Assembly: GCA_002914845.1 (NCBI GenBank)
Contig: JXTC01000013.1
Span: forward strand, 310,001 to 374,000
Length of the DNA: 64,000 bases
Direction: 5' to 3'
Source: Trema orientale
Taxonomy: Eukaryota; Streptophyta; Magnoliopsida; Rosales; Cannabaceae
Shown: positions 37,579-49,859 of the stretch, piece after piece
Numbering within the stretch: position 1 is the first letter of the stretch
Layout of the letters: each line of letters opens with the position of its first letter
Made by a program: the position numbers and the translations under genes
The notes under the pieces: model-generated
What the model was told of the DNA's origin: nothing
Databases searched by the model: none
Seen by the model: the letters and a program-made list of their open reading frames with translations, nothing else

Positions 37579-40500
37579 TCAAAGATCAGCAGTTGATGAT
37601 GATGATGATATAGCCTCTATGGCACTGCCTAGTGTCCACACTGCTTCAACCCAGGAATCCTGATATTTAAGTTGCTTCATCAATGTAATCTCTTGCGAGG
37701 GGTCAAGACCTGTTTAAAAAACATTAACAACCGGGTTCGAACATGACAGAATCCATATTGGACTTGTTGACGAAATGTGTTTCTAACTTCCTCAACTGAA
37801 CATGTAAATGAAACTTACCAAAACCATCGACAAGCAACGAGTACTGGTAAACAAGGTCCAAGCAAATATATGGCACGTCAATAACGTTTGGATATACAGA
37901 TGTCGCATCTTTGACTTTGGTTTGGCACGCAATCTTAGCTGCAGCTTCAAAGTCCGAAGGGTAAGCTTTGGCAATGTGATCACTGGAATTAACAAAACCA
38001 ACCTGCACATATATATATATATATATGCATATTATGTACGTGTTTAGTCAAACCATTCATTCACAAAGAAACGAAATTCTTCTTTAACTCTTTAGCTCAA
38101 GAGCAATAAAAATCATGGAGAAAAATACCTGAGCCGCCTTGTCAAAGAAAAATGAACCAACGTAAAGATTACTTTCTCCAACCCCTCCTCCTCCATTCCA
38201 TACCCCACCAAATGTGCAGTTCAAGTATGTGCATGTGTCACTTATTCTGAGTGCCTTGTCAGCTACTTTCTTGCACTCATCGATGCTTGAACCAGATGAG
38301 GAGGCTGTCGCGTTATAAGTTATTCCGCTATATACATAAGACCCTGAAAATAAAAATTGAGATTAAGAGAAGAAAAACCAGTCTTAAGACTCCATTTGCT
38401 TTTTAAAGAACAGGAAGACATAGTAAGTACTAAGTAATCTTAGAATCAATCCAGAGAACATCTGTTAGTGACTTGCACTCCTTTCTTGCTTCATTCTTAT
38501 TGGCATCTTAAATTATTGAACTTGAAAACAGGAAAAAAGCGAAAAGAAAATGTTAAATATAATAGAATGAAAGCTAAAGATTCAACTGATCAGTTAGTCC
38601 ATAAAGGGTCTAGCAATTATGCCCTTTATTTAAATTTATTGATACAAAACCAACCTGATTCCAAGCCATGATGTCAGCATTGTTTTATATTTCCTATGCC
38701 TTGCATGAATCAATACTTGATTGCAGTTTTCATCAAACAGTTTTAATAATTTCGAAAAGCATTGAATGCGGCACCAAAAATAAATTCAATAGAAGCAATA
38801 AGAGTGGTCATATTGCTTTTCTAACGTATCCAAATGTAAATTAGAGGAGCAATATTACTTATTTAACATGAAATGAGCAAGAGATCAACATTATGACGGA
38901 TAGAACGAAGTTAGTCAATATGAAAATGGTGGAAGTCAACATACCGTTATAGCCGCCCAAAATGCAGGGGCTTCCAGAATCTCCAGTGACGTTTAAAAGG
39001 CCTGCTCGAGCTGCTAGTAAGCCATAACCTAAGTAACTGTACAGAAGATGCAAAGGCCATATTAGACTAGGTTAGATAAAGTTCTATGACTAAAATGACC
39101 AAGAAACTGCAGCAACTAAGGCAACAATTACAAACAAAGAAACTGGTGATACAGTTGAACCGATCCATTTTATTTCAATAACTGAAGAAGCAAAGAGAAT
39201 TAACATAACAGGAAATAGTATTAATAATGTACCAAAAATAATCTAAAGTAAAAAAACATGACATCGATTTAACTTATAATAAAGAGACAAACCTGTGAAC
39301 ATAGAGGTAATAATCTGTTCCATTAAGATATGTGTGTTTCACATACTTCTCTCCAACTGATGGTGTTGGTGCATTTTCATAAGCTGTTTCAGAGATAGCA
39401 TAAGCCATTTGAACTGATCCACCTCCAAGGTCAACAATTCCAACTGTACTTGGATATTCCTTCCCCAAATTTCCAAGTAGGTAATTTATTGACACCTGTA
39501 AAACATGAAGCAGAGTTAAGAGAAAATATATTCATTGTTTAACTTCACGAAGGGCAAAGCACATCCTAGTCTTCCATGTTTTGAAAAGTCACATAAAGAC
39601 AGTCTTCTAACAAAGCTGCCAGCATTCATCAAGAAAAATTTAAGGCATTTGTTGGCATCCAGTCACTATAGTAGAGTTTTTAATAGATCACCAAAATGGA
39701 GTATGCTTTATCCATTGGCCATCTTGTCCTGTAAGTGGACATACCTAATGGGAATTGGGGACTACTTTGCTAAATCTTGTACTTAAGCATATGCATATGC
39801 ATTTTAGCTAAAAACCTTTCAAGATTCGTTTTCAGCCTTGATTTAGTGATTTAGGTATCTAAAAAGAATAATGCACTTGAGTGGTAACTCGAGTGATTAG
39901 GTCCTGAGTTTGCTCCCATGAGATTTAGGATTCGTTTCCTCGTGGGCCCACTTCGTAAAATGCTAGACTCTAATGTAATATACGGAAAAAACTCGCCCCG
40001 CTAATGAGTGATAAAAGAATACACCACCTAAAATTATCTTTCAAAGAAATGGATCTTAATCAGACATTTTATTATGAATTGACCTTTTTTTTTTCTTTCT
40101 TTCTTAAAAAAATAAGGGAAAAAAAAAACTATAGATGCCAGGAATCTAAGAAGAGTTCTACTACTGCAGATTGTGTCAAAAATTGAGCTTCTGATGCCAA
40201 TAATAAACAATAAATTAGCATACCCACAAATAGGATCCTTCTTGAATTCCATCAAGAACAGCAACTGCATCCGATTCAAGTTTGAAGTCGCTTCTCTGTT
40301 TCAGTAGATCCCTTACCTTAAAAGAGACAAAAAGAAGTTTCAAGACATTATAAGATACATCATTTGACGAAGTGGGTTGGCTCAAGTGGTAAGAACACCT
40401 ACTATCTGGGATCTCGGTCCTGGGTTCGAGTCACACCGGGGATAAGCGTGAAAACCTATTATCTCTAATGGAGTGAGATGGGGATTGGATAGTAGTAAGT

Positions 40501-41423
40501 ATTTTCTTTTAATTTATAATAAGTGGAGGCCATTAGTTAAGCCCCACTTCTTAAAAAAAAAAAAAAAAAAGATACATCATTGATCAATCAAGTCTTCATC
40601 AATTACAAGCAGATACAAAGAACAGAGGAAGAGAAATTACTGCTTCCAAAATTTCTTCAGAGGTATTGCCAGACAAAAATCTCAACCCGGCAGTTGCCTG
40701 CATTTTATTTTCAAAAATAAAAAAATAATTAAAAAATCGTTAAAAAAAAAAACATTGAAATAAGATGAGTGTTTCATTTCCCGCTCTTTTGTTACCGATT
40801 AGTAAACGTGCTCGGACCAACTCACCCCAACCCGAACCGGAGTCGAGGAATGTAGCTCTTCGGGGACCGCAGCTTCCGCACTCTCCAGGAGACCAATCAA
40901 AGATTCGGCAGCAGCGGTGACGTTGTCAGCATATGAGCTTAGTCCTGGTTTTACCTGAATTGATCGAAGCCATTAATACAGAATTTAAAAAGAAAAAAAT
41001 ATACATATAAGTACACATATCATGAAGCAGAGAAAAGAAAAAGCTTAGTAGTTGAATTTGGAGAGTAGAGAAGTGAACTAAGAGTACTTGTTCGAAAAGC
41101 TCGAGTTCGTCTCCAACAGGGAGCAGATCAAGGTTGCTGTCAAAGTTGTAGACGTGGACACGACTACCGGAGCTTCCGGCGTCGAAGATGACGGCGTAAG
41201 TGGAGGAAGAGTTAGAAGAAAAAGAAGGAGAAGATATGTGAAGAGTCCGAGAAAGCTTGCGGTGAGCATTAATGGAGAAGATCTTGAGGGACTTAGAAGG
41301 AGAAGAAGAAGAGGAAGCCTGCGGTTGTGGAGGCTTATTCACGTAAACAAGGAAGGAAATGAGGAGCAGAGGGATCAAGAACACCAGCACAATCCCTCTG
41401 TGGTTCTTCATTTGGTCTCCCAT
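37579..41423 (-). CDS. APY: Apyrase (GDA1/CD39 family), gene 3, complete
   Basis: Nine coding exons, minus strand: 41423-41088, 40954-40826, 40697-40641, 40316-40224, 39495-39293, 39036-38945, 38343-38129, 38002-37819, 37709-37579; 1,440 nt, 479 aa, all GT/AG, phases identical to gene 2. I chose ATG 41423 ([10 protein letters not shown]) because the TATA box at 41,499-41,506 puts transcription start near the upstream in-frame ATG 41474; that start would give 496 aa. Signal anchor about residues 11-28. Conserved regions present: DAGSSGSR (81-88), [20 protein letters not shown] (195-205, Glu200), [15 protein letters not shown]. Differences from gene 2: Thr to Ile in region 3, AAWPLG changed to AVWTLG at the C-terminus, and a 2-residue deletion before the [12 protein letters not shown] segment. 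Reading frame is intact; activity may be altered (inference). Confidence 0.94.
39857..40015 (+). mobile_element. SINE-like unit in intron 4 of gene 3
   Basis: GGTAACTCGAGTGATTAGG and TTTGCTCCCATGAGATT align with the unit at 12,490-12,676 in the same intron of gene 2. It lacks the long A tail. Probably one ancestral insertion inherited by both paralogues. Confidence 0.45.
40365..40570 (+). mobile_element. tRNA-derived SINE in intron 3 of gene 3
   Basis: Flanked by an 11-bp direct repeat GATACATCATT (40,054+300 i.e. 40,354-40,364, and 40,571-40,581). Internal pol III promoter visible: box A TGGCTCAAGTGG, box B GGTTCGAGTC. It ends in CCCACTTCTT plus about 20 A. About 206 bp. Removing it brings intron 3 from 324 to about 107 bp, close to gene 2's 121 bp. 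Inserted antisense to the gene, after duplication. Confidence 0.9.
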
Positions 41424-41498
41424 GGAAGTGTTTTCTTGGATTCGAACTAGTTTTGATATGCTATTCTTCTTCAACAGACCTCATAAATTGATCTCGTG

Positions 41499-41506
41499 TT
41501 ATATAG
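41499..41506 (-). promoter_or_regulatory. TATA box of apyrase gene 3
   Basis: GCTATATAAC on the minus strand, about 76-83 nt upstream of the chosen start; equivalent to the gene 2 TATA box. Confidence 0.6.
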
Positions 41507-41545
41507 CGGCCAAAAAGGAAATGATTTCTTTTAGAAATTCTAAAC

Positions 41546-41902
41546 GGGATAACTGCAACAAAAATACCCTCATGTTTGAGTGTTCTGCAATTTAAACCCC
41601 GAAGTTTGAAATTTGCAAAATAATACCCTGAGATTAAGAATTTCTGAAAATTAATACCCTGAACAGATTTTTTGACCAATTTTAAGAACGAAAAAATAAT
41701 AATATGCTCAATTAAAACTAGATTAATCCATATTATTCATTCTTAATTTTGAGGATATTATTGTATTTTATCAATTAAAAATCAACACAGGGTATTAATT
41801 TTCAAAAATTCGTAATCTCAAGGTATTATTTTGCAGAATCCAAACTTCAGGATTTAAATTGCAGAACATCCAAACATGAGGATATTTTTTTATAATTATC
41901 CC
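41546..41902. mobile_element. Foldback MITE in the proximal promoter of gene 3
   Basis: A 357-bp inverted repeat: the left arm GGGATAACTGCAAC...TACCCTCATGTTTG pairs over about 130 bp with the right arm (reverse complement GGGATAATTATAAA...TATCCTCATGTTTG). Flanks ATTCTAAAC (41,537-41,545) and ATTCTAAAT (41,903-41,911) match at 8 of 9, fitting a Mutator-type duplication. Its near edge is about 40 bp upstream of the TATA box. Gene 2 has no counterpart. Confidence 0.85.
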
Positions 41903-41975
41903 ATTCTAAATTAAGTTAGGTCAAATGTATATGCACGTGTACATCTCCATATACATATTCCTATATATACATATA

Positions 41976-42215
41976 GGGCGCCAATTCAGTAAGTATCTTT
42001 TTTTTTTACCTACACATAAGTATTATTTTGGTCAATAAAAATTTATTATGCATATTTTTTTATTGTAAAAAGTAAAAGAGAGAAATAATATTAATAATGC
42101 ACGTCTTTTCATGCACCTCATTATAGCTATTGAATCACCATTAGATGATGATCCAACGGCTAAAAAAAATACCTACATATATGTAAACAAAAAAATACCT
42201 ACTGGATTGGTAACC
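41976..42215. mobile_element. Putative small MITE
   Basis: Left end GGGCGCCAATTCAGTAAGTA and reverse-complemented right end GGTTACCAATCCAGTAGGTA match in 15 of 20 positions. Flanks ATACATATA/ATATATATA match 8 of 9 but lie in TA-rich DNA, so this is weak support. Confidence 0.5.
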
Positions 42216-42776
42216 ATATATATATATTTAGTTAAACAGGGACTATCATTTTCTCCCACTTTTGAATGGAATAATTACCAGATTTACATGGGACTTTTTT
42301 TTGGTATGAACTATCTTTTTAAGCCTTCTCCCAATCCCAAATTGGCTCAAACATGTGGTTTAATCTTTATCAATCATAGTCCCACCTGCTCGTTTAGTAG
42401 GTAGAATTGTGACTACACCATTAATATCCTAAAAAACCATAATTTTATAGTAACGTATATTATGATATCCATCATACAACATTGTCATTCTTAGAAGAGC
42501 AATTTTGGAAGACAATCATTTTAGACTAAGACTATGCTTGGTAGAGAAGAAAGAAAATAAGAGGGAAGGAAAAAATAGGAGGAAAAAAAATATATAGGAT
42601 GGAAATGAAAATATTTTTCCCTCGTAGTTATTTGATGTATAAGAAAAGAAATAAAATTAATTTAATTTAAAATGATTATTTTACTAATATATTATTATTA
42701 TCTAAAATTAAGTATGTAAGCATAGTTTAGTCATTTAACTTACTCATATGTTGACAACTTTTTCTTTCATATTTTC

Positions 42777-43011
42777 TAGGGGTGGCAATTCGGGTTACGA
42801 CACGACGACACGATACGAACACGACACGATTTTTTGCGGGTTAGGGTTGAAGAAAAAGGGTGTGGGTCAGGTTCGGGTCAACCAGCCTGACACGAATAAA
42901 AAAACGGGTCGGGTTCGGGTCAACCCGCTTGACACGAAGTTGACCCGTTTGACCCGCCAACAAATATATATATAATTAAATTATAAAAATATTTTTTATT
43001 TAATTTGTTTA
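42777..43011. mobile_element. hAT-type MITE end, cut by assembly gap
   Basis: Starts TAGGGGTGGCAATTCGGGTT and follows the reverse complement of the right end of the 7,735-8,360 element almost base for base up to the gap. The similarity suggests recent activity of this family. The other end is within or lost to the N-run. Confidence 0.85.
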
Positions 43012-43681
43012 NNNNNNNNNNNNNNNNNNNNNNNNNNNNNNNNNNNNNNNNNNNNNNNNNNNNNNNNNNNNNNNNNNNNNNNNNNNNNNNNNNNNNNNNN
43101 NNNNNNNNNNNNNNNNNNNNNNNNNNNNNNNNNNNNNNNNNNNNNNNNNNNNNNNNNNNNNNNNNNNNNNNNNNNNNNNNNNNNNNNNNNNNNNNNNNNN
43201 NNNNNNNNNNNNNNNNNNNNNNNNNNNNNNNNNNNNNNNNNNNNNNNNNNNNNNNNNNNNNNNNNNNNNNNNNNNNNNNNNNNNNNNNNNNNNNNNNNNN
43301 NNNNNNNNNNNNNNNNNNNNNNNNNNNNNNNNNNNNNNNNNNNNNNNNNNNNNNNNNNNNNNNNNNNNNNNNNNNNNNNNNNNNNNNNNNNNNNNNNNNN
43401 NNNNNNNNNNNNNNNNNNNNNNNNNNNNNNNNNNNNNNNNNNNNNNNNNNNNNNNNNNNNNNNNNNNNNNNNNNNNNNNNNNNNNNNNNNNNNNNNNNNN
43501 NNNNNNNNNNNNNNNNNNNNNNNNNNNNNNNNNNNNNNNNNNNNNNNNNNNNNNNNNNNNNNNNNNNNNNNNNNNNNNNNNNNNNNNNNNNNNNNNNNNN
43601 NNNNNNNNNNNNNNNNNNNNNNNNNNNNNNNNNNNNNNNNNNNNNNNNNNNNNNNNNNNNNNNNNNNNNNNNNNNNNNNNN
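43012..43681. other. Assembly gap (670 N)
   Basis: Run of N, entered from a repeat on the left and left through a T tract on the right. Confidence 1.
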
Positions 43682-43713
<32 letters not shown>

Positions 43714-45490
43714 CTTTTCAGATCTGTTCTTTATTTCTTTTATTTTTTAGGTTGTTCTTTTCTCTGTTCTTGGATATAGTATTTATTTGTCTTCATTTTA
43801 TCATCTTTTATTTTCAAATCTGTGGCTTCCCGACTTGGATCTATGGTTCGTTCGTTGGCTTTGATTTGAATATAATTTCGTGCGGTGATGTTATCTCTTT
43901 CTCTGGTATTTTTTCTTTCTGTAGCTCTGTTGTTTTGTGGTTGGTTTTCTTGGTTTTCATGTCCTTTCAATACGTCTTTACCATGACAATGCTTGCTGGT
44001 TGTATTTTTTGGTCCTGGTTGAATGCTTTCGTCTTCTGAGTTCTATGGCTTTTGGGTCGTTCATACGGGCTTTTAATTTCTGGGCAGTTGGTACACTACT
44101 CCATATGACAAAAAAATCACCACTCATCATCACCAAATATATAGGAAGTTATGAAACAGAATTGAGAAGGACCAACACAGAATTAAGAAAGACGAAAAAA
44201 TAGAAGAAAGAAAGGTTGAATACAACAAATTAACAGAAAAAGAGATAAAAGAACCGAGAAAATAGAGGGACTCAATGGAAGTACAAAATAAATAAATGTG
44301 TATAATACAGAAACACTAATTGGCTACGATTTGTTTCATATCAACAATATAGAGAATAAACACTAATTAATAACAGCACAAAATACAGACATAACTTAAA
44401 GAAATATCAAAGAGTGAAAGCAAATAACAAAGGATAGTAAATATGTGAAATACCTGAAATGCTTCCGCGAAATGCCCCCCAAACCAACTTTTAGAAAAAA
44501 TATAGATTATACTTTCCTACTGTATAATAAATCTGATTCGTTTTAGAGTTTTTTTTTTTCCTTTTGAGTGTTGTGAGAAATGATTATTGGATTGAGAATT
44601 TTCACTTTAATTATTTCTGATTTAAACAAAACAGTTCTTTATTCTTAAATTTTGGCTAAATAATCTAGTGGAGTTTTTTGTTATCTACTTGGGTCTTTCA
44701 TTATTCTAACAGATATACCTTGATCATTCCTTTGATCTTTTTCCATGTTTATTTGCTTCTCTGTATTTTTAATGCCTCATTTCCTCTTTTTTTTTTTGGC
44801 TTTCTTCTTCTTCTCTTTTTTTATGATCATGCTTCAGTATTCTTCTATATATTAATTCTTCTTTTTTCGGCCTTTATTCACCTGATAGTTTTTGGGCAGT
44901 TTTAGGTTATACTTCTATGATTTTCTTCTTATTATCTGATTTGTATAATATATATGGCAGATTTTTTTAATTTTCCATGCGTTAATCTGGGTGCCAGAAA
45001 TATATTTGTTAATTTTTTAGGTGGCCAGATAAACATTTAGAACTACATTATCAAACAAATTTGCCATATATTAATAATGCACTTTTATATATCTGAGCCA
45101 AATATTGTTTTTTTCTATTTTTGAATTCATTTAGATATATTTATCTAGAGATATTATATAATTATAAGAAATAATAAATTAGTCATATAAGATTAGTGAT
45201 CAAAAACACGGCAGCTTCGATGGATAAAGAAAATGATAAAGATCTTAGTATGGAAGAGGACAAGGAAAGCAGTAAAATAGGTTCATATTATTGTAAAATT
45301 ATTATATAGTTGTAAAACTGTCAAAAAAATGTTATTTTTATTATGTATCCAAATTTATTACATCTATAATTTAATATTTTGTTTATTTGGACTAGACGAC
45401 TTTAATTCTTCATCGAATGAAAATATTTCTTTTTCCCTTTGATTAATATGAGTTTAGACAACCAGACAAAAATATAGTTAACTTAATTAT
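43682..45490. other. T-rich intergenic DNA, no gene recognised
   Basis: Begins with about 32 T. Long T/C-rich pseudo-ORFs on the plus strand lack any family motif. 44,100-44,500 is A-rich. Could include an unrecognised retroelement tail. Confidence 0.5.
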
Positions 45491-45502
45491 ATATATTAAC
45501 TA

Positions 45503-46384
45503 AGGGTGATGTTTCAATGGAGTTTTTTCTTTTTACTCCATAGATGGGTATTCTAATTTGGGCCATTAGATTTTAATCTAATGGTTATAATAATATTAGT
45601 AATTTTATAAAAAAGAAAAATCTAATTAATATTTATATATATATATAGAAAGTTATTTATGATTAAAAATATTGGCAACCTGTTTATGACCTATGAGTTT
45701 GACATTTTTTTTCTAATCATCTTTCCATTATATTTTTTAATTTTTATTCTTATTCCATGTTTGATAATGATTTGATAATTATTGATTAAAATATTATTTT
45801 TGTATTTTTTTATTTACAAGCAAATGTGTTAATAGTCATCACTCACCTTCTTTCTCTTTTTTTTTCCCTTTCATTTTACGTGTTTTATAAAAAATTACTT
45901 TTTAATCAAACAATCAACTATTTTTTGATTAATGATTTGATTATTATTGATTAAAATATTATTTTTTGCATATTTTTTAATCAACTAACGTGAGTTCTTT
46001 TTATCATGATAATATGTCTTTGGTCCCCCCAAAAAAAAAAAACTAACTAACCATTTATTAGATAAAAAATGAAAATGTGCATATTCCTAAAAAAATAAAA
46101 AATAAAATAAAAAAAACCAAAGCGTGTCAAAACATTTTCAAAAAAAATAACCATATATATCAAAATATTGATTAAAAAAATTTCTTAAAAAACTATTCTA
46201 AATTATTTTTCTTAAAAAATCATTCCCAAATCTTATTCCTAACTCAATGGAAAGAGGATTTTCTAAAAAATTAGAATAGGAATGGTTGTAGGTAAAAATG
46301 ACTTGCTATTGTAAGTCATTTTCAACTTGGTCAAAGTACCCATCTATGGAGCAAAAACAAAAAACTCCATTGAAACATGACCCT
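45503..46384. mobile_element. 882-bp DNA transposon with 48-bp terminal inverted repeats
   Basis: Perfect 8-bp target duplication ATTAACTA (45,495-45,502 and 46,385-46,392). Terminal repeats of 48 bp differ at only three positions; they begin AGGGT(G/C)ATGTTTCAATGG and contain CTCCATAGATGGGTA. An 8-bp duplication suggests hAT, but long near-perfect repeats are unusual for that group. No ORF inside, so non-autonomous. Confidence 0.9.
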
Positions 46385-46768
46385 ATTAACTAATACTAAT
46401 TTCTATATTATTATTTAACTAATAATAATTTTTTGAATTTTAGATCAGAAATAATATTAGTAGAAGGATCAAAGAAACGAAAATCAACCAGATAATTAAT
46501 CTATTTACACTTAAAAATAAATACATTATATTTTAATAAAAAAAATTCAATACCTTTTCTTTTTTTAAATAAACACATAATTGTATTTTATTTTTTCTTC
46601 CTATTCTGAAAAAATTATTTTTTTGACTGCAGCGAAGGATAATAAGAGAAAAAAGTAAAGCAAAAGTTATGAAACAAATCGTTGTTCATTTTCATTACAA
46701 TAACATTTTGTAATATTTAAAACAATATTCTACAATATTTTTAGACAAATATCATCTTATTATAAATA

Positions 46769-46920
46769 GGAGGCGGCTATAGTAGGGGTATCCCTACATA
46801 AGACTCCTGTTTATACACCGTTTGATGAAAATCTGTGGAGAATCTGTTTATACACAAATTCCCATCAAACGGTATATAAACAGGATCTTACGTAAAGACG
46901 CCCTTACTGTAAACGCGCCC
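46769..46920. mobile_element. Mutator-type MITE, copy 2 of 3 (diverged)
   Basis: GGAGGCGGCTATAGTAGGGG ... TACTGTAAACGCGCCC, 152 bp, related to 1,839-1,998 and 49,860-50,031. Flanks TTATAAATA/AAATAAATA match at 7 of 9. Confidence 0.75.
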
Positions 46921-47189
46921 AAATAAATAATTATCACTTATTATAAATAATATAACTATTATTTCATAAATAACTATTTATATAATACAATAATCTATCA
47001 TATTTCATATATTAACTCATTCTTTCTATATCATAATTTAACATCTACATAATTTAACATGATCTACACAAAAAGGTGGGTTACAAAACTCGTCATAGGT
47101 CTGAATCCCACGCAAGAGTATGATTTTAAAATTGTAGCACTAACTCCTCAACGTATCATTATTTTTTTTTTTCTTATTTAATGTGAAAG

Positions 47190-48207
47190 AGTACGAATTG
47201 GCAGATGGCATAAGATATTTTTGGGCCCGTGGGATTGATTCGATTTGGATCTTATTAATGAAAGCAAATGAAAGCATGCTGACATCCAATCCCCACATTG
47301 CGGTCACACTGATTCGATGTGATGTGTAATTATCAATGGTCCACTTTTTTTTTAAATTTAATCAAAGCAAAATGTTACACAGAAAACGTTGAAGGAGAAA
47401 ACATGTAAGGTGTGAAACATGTGGTTACCTTTTTTTTTTTTTTTGTTTTGTTTTGTTTTTGAAAAGTACATGTGGTCACCTTTTTGGTTTCGAGTGACTG
47501 AGACAAGGCTACGGATTGAAATTATTTACATTTTTTTGTCCCTTCAAGGTTATAAGGACTATCTTAAAGAATCCCAGCAAAAAAATAAAAATAAAAATAA
47601 AAATAAAAAAGACTATGTTAAAGAAAGAAGGGAATCTAACATCGACTAGATAAAAATTATGTGAATGAAACAATTGAATGTAAATAAGAACCAAGTAAAA
47701 CTTCTTTTTGGCTATGTTTGGCAGAGAGATGAAATAATTTGTAAAATAAGAGAGGTAGATCGAAAGGAAAATTATTTTCTTGTAAGTTGTTTAGTAAAAA
47801 AGAGGGGAAAAAAAAAGAATTTTCTTTCTTTATTTGGTATTAAAAGTGAAACCAAAGACAGAGAATAATTTGCCAATTAAGATTAGTATAATTAGTATAA
47901 AATTCTTGAGAATATGTGTAAGTGTGTGGGAAAAAAGTAATTCGAATCTTAATTAGTCTATTTTATATATTAATTTCATAATAATTTTTTTTAAAAAAGA
48001 CAGAAAATAATTTTATTTTGGATTTATTACCTTTATCTATTTTGTTTCCTTTACTTTCTCTTTGCATGAAAGGTAATTAATTTGGTTAGTTGATAAAAGC
48101 TTATCATCCTTTAAGTTTGAGCTATCACTTGGGTTGGATTCCCGTGGATAAAAGTGGATGTGACCTATTTTGTTTTCTTTTTTCTTGTTAAAGAATGCTA
48201 AATCTAT
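47190..48207. other. Upstream flank of the duplicated apyrase block (right copy, part 1)
   Basis: Homologous to about 30,880-31,900 (shared AGATATTTTTGGGCCC and AAACATGTG landmarks). No gene. Confidence 0.6.
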
Positions 48208-48834
48208 ACGGATGCTCATCGGTTAGAATCTAACCTATTTTAATCATATTCTATCTAATTCAATTATTAGTTAGTTTTGGAAATTATTATCAAATTCAAT
48301 TCAATTTATCTATAAATACTGACCCAACCCAATCCAACTAGCAATTGGATTGGATTGTTTTTTTTAATCTGTTATGAGTAAAAAATTTTGAAATTTTTTT
48401 CTAATATATTTCAAATTAAAAGAATAAAAATCAAAATCTATATAACATAATAAAACTTTAGAATCTCACAATCTTGCCTTTTTCCAATTTACTTCTAAGG
48501 AGAGGTAAACGAGGGAAAGAGATTAATATATTACTTAGTTGAGATAGAATTTTCATTTAATTTAGTGAAATAATATTTATATTAAGAGATACACAAGTTA
48601 AAAATAGAAGAACACTTGAATACATTTATTTTTTTAATTTATTTAAAATAAATTGGATTGATTTAGTTTTAATTGGAGTTTTACTATGAGATCCGCCAAC
48701 TAAACCAATCCAATTAAAATCCGAAATTTAAAATCTAATCTAATCCAATTGTAATCGGATATCCAATTTTTGACAATTGGATTAGATTGAATTGGTCGAT
48801 TTAATCAGTTTGGTTTGAATTTTGAACACCCCTA
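48208..48834. mobile_element. hAT-type MITE, second family
   Basis: Perfect 8-bp target duplication AAATCTAT (48,200-48,207 and 48,835-48,842). The right terminus is TAGGGGTGTTCAAAATTC in reverse complement; the left terminus ACGGATGCTCA is a decayed version. Inside are repeated AATTGGATTGGATT-type motifs. 627 bp, no ORF. It splits the right copy of the duplicated flank. Confidence 0.8.
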
Positions 48835-48842
48835 AAATCTAT

Positions 48843-49859
48843 CTTGTTTTTCACACTTATCTCTCAACTCTCACTACTTTACAATGTGTATTAAATTATA
48901 ATGTTACACATTCATCACAAATTACTGTGAAATCCACATACAGTGAACACGAGGTGAGAATGGAAAAAAGAACTGATTTAGTATATTTTTTTTCTCCTTT
49001 TGTATACCATTTTACTCCTTTTACTTTGTTATTATTATTTTTTTCGTGGGACAATCTAAAAAAATAATAGCTCCTATATATTAAGCATTAAAATCGTGTT
49101 ACACCATTTGTTTTTCAAAAGTCAGATAAGTTATCCATATGTTTTCTTTTCGAGAAAAACAAAAGCATCTCCACGTTAATGTTTGAAATAGAACAAAAAA
49201 GAAAAATTTGTTGGAGCTTTTTTTTCAAAAAAAAAAAAAAATTGTTGGAATAGAATATATTGTTTATTAGAAGAAATAAAAACAAAAGATAATGTTTCCT
49301 TCAAAAAAAAAAAGATAGTATTAAATAATTAAATCCTAGTATAAGTTAAGTTTAATAAAAGTTTCTCCATAACATGAATAGCTTTGCATGGTAGGTGAAG
49401 TGTGTAACATGTGAGTTTAAAAAAAGCAAGGGATTTTATTTATTTTTTATTAAAGTTCGAAAAAGTGTTTTACATTGGAGGACTTTGTATATATATTTAT
49501 ATATTCCGTACATCATGTCTCCATTATCTCATGTGTCTTTGAATGCAATAATGTCTAGCTATTATTTTCTTTCTTTCAAAAAAACAAAAACTATTAGGGG
49601 AATTGTCTTTTTAGGGGGGAAAAAACTATTATTTAGCAAAAAAGAAACAAACCCTTTCTTACTATAAGTGGTCCCACCACTACCACCCAACCCAACGCTT
49701 TACTCTTTTGTTTTGTTTTGTTTTTTTTTTTTTAAGCTCAAAAGATAATAGAGAAAAGTTGTGGTAGAAGACGAGGTAACAAGGGTAGGTGGAGAGTACG
49801 TGTTGGGACTTCGGGCATAAAAATAATTTTTCTTTTTTTTTTTTAAAGTAATAAAAATA
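48843..49859. other. Upstream flank of the duplicated apyrase block (right copy, part 2)
   Basis: Resumes homology with 32,400-32,800 (GTTACACCATTTGTTTTTC) and, near 49,660-49,800, with 34,610-34,740 (GAGAAAAGTTG...GACGAGGTAACAAGG). No gene. Confidence 0.6.

Noticed and set aside
43740-44203. Possible gene in the T-rich region after the second gap
   Set aside because: No conserved domain, no plausible splice structure, and strong T/C bias.
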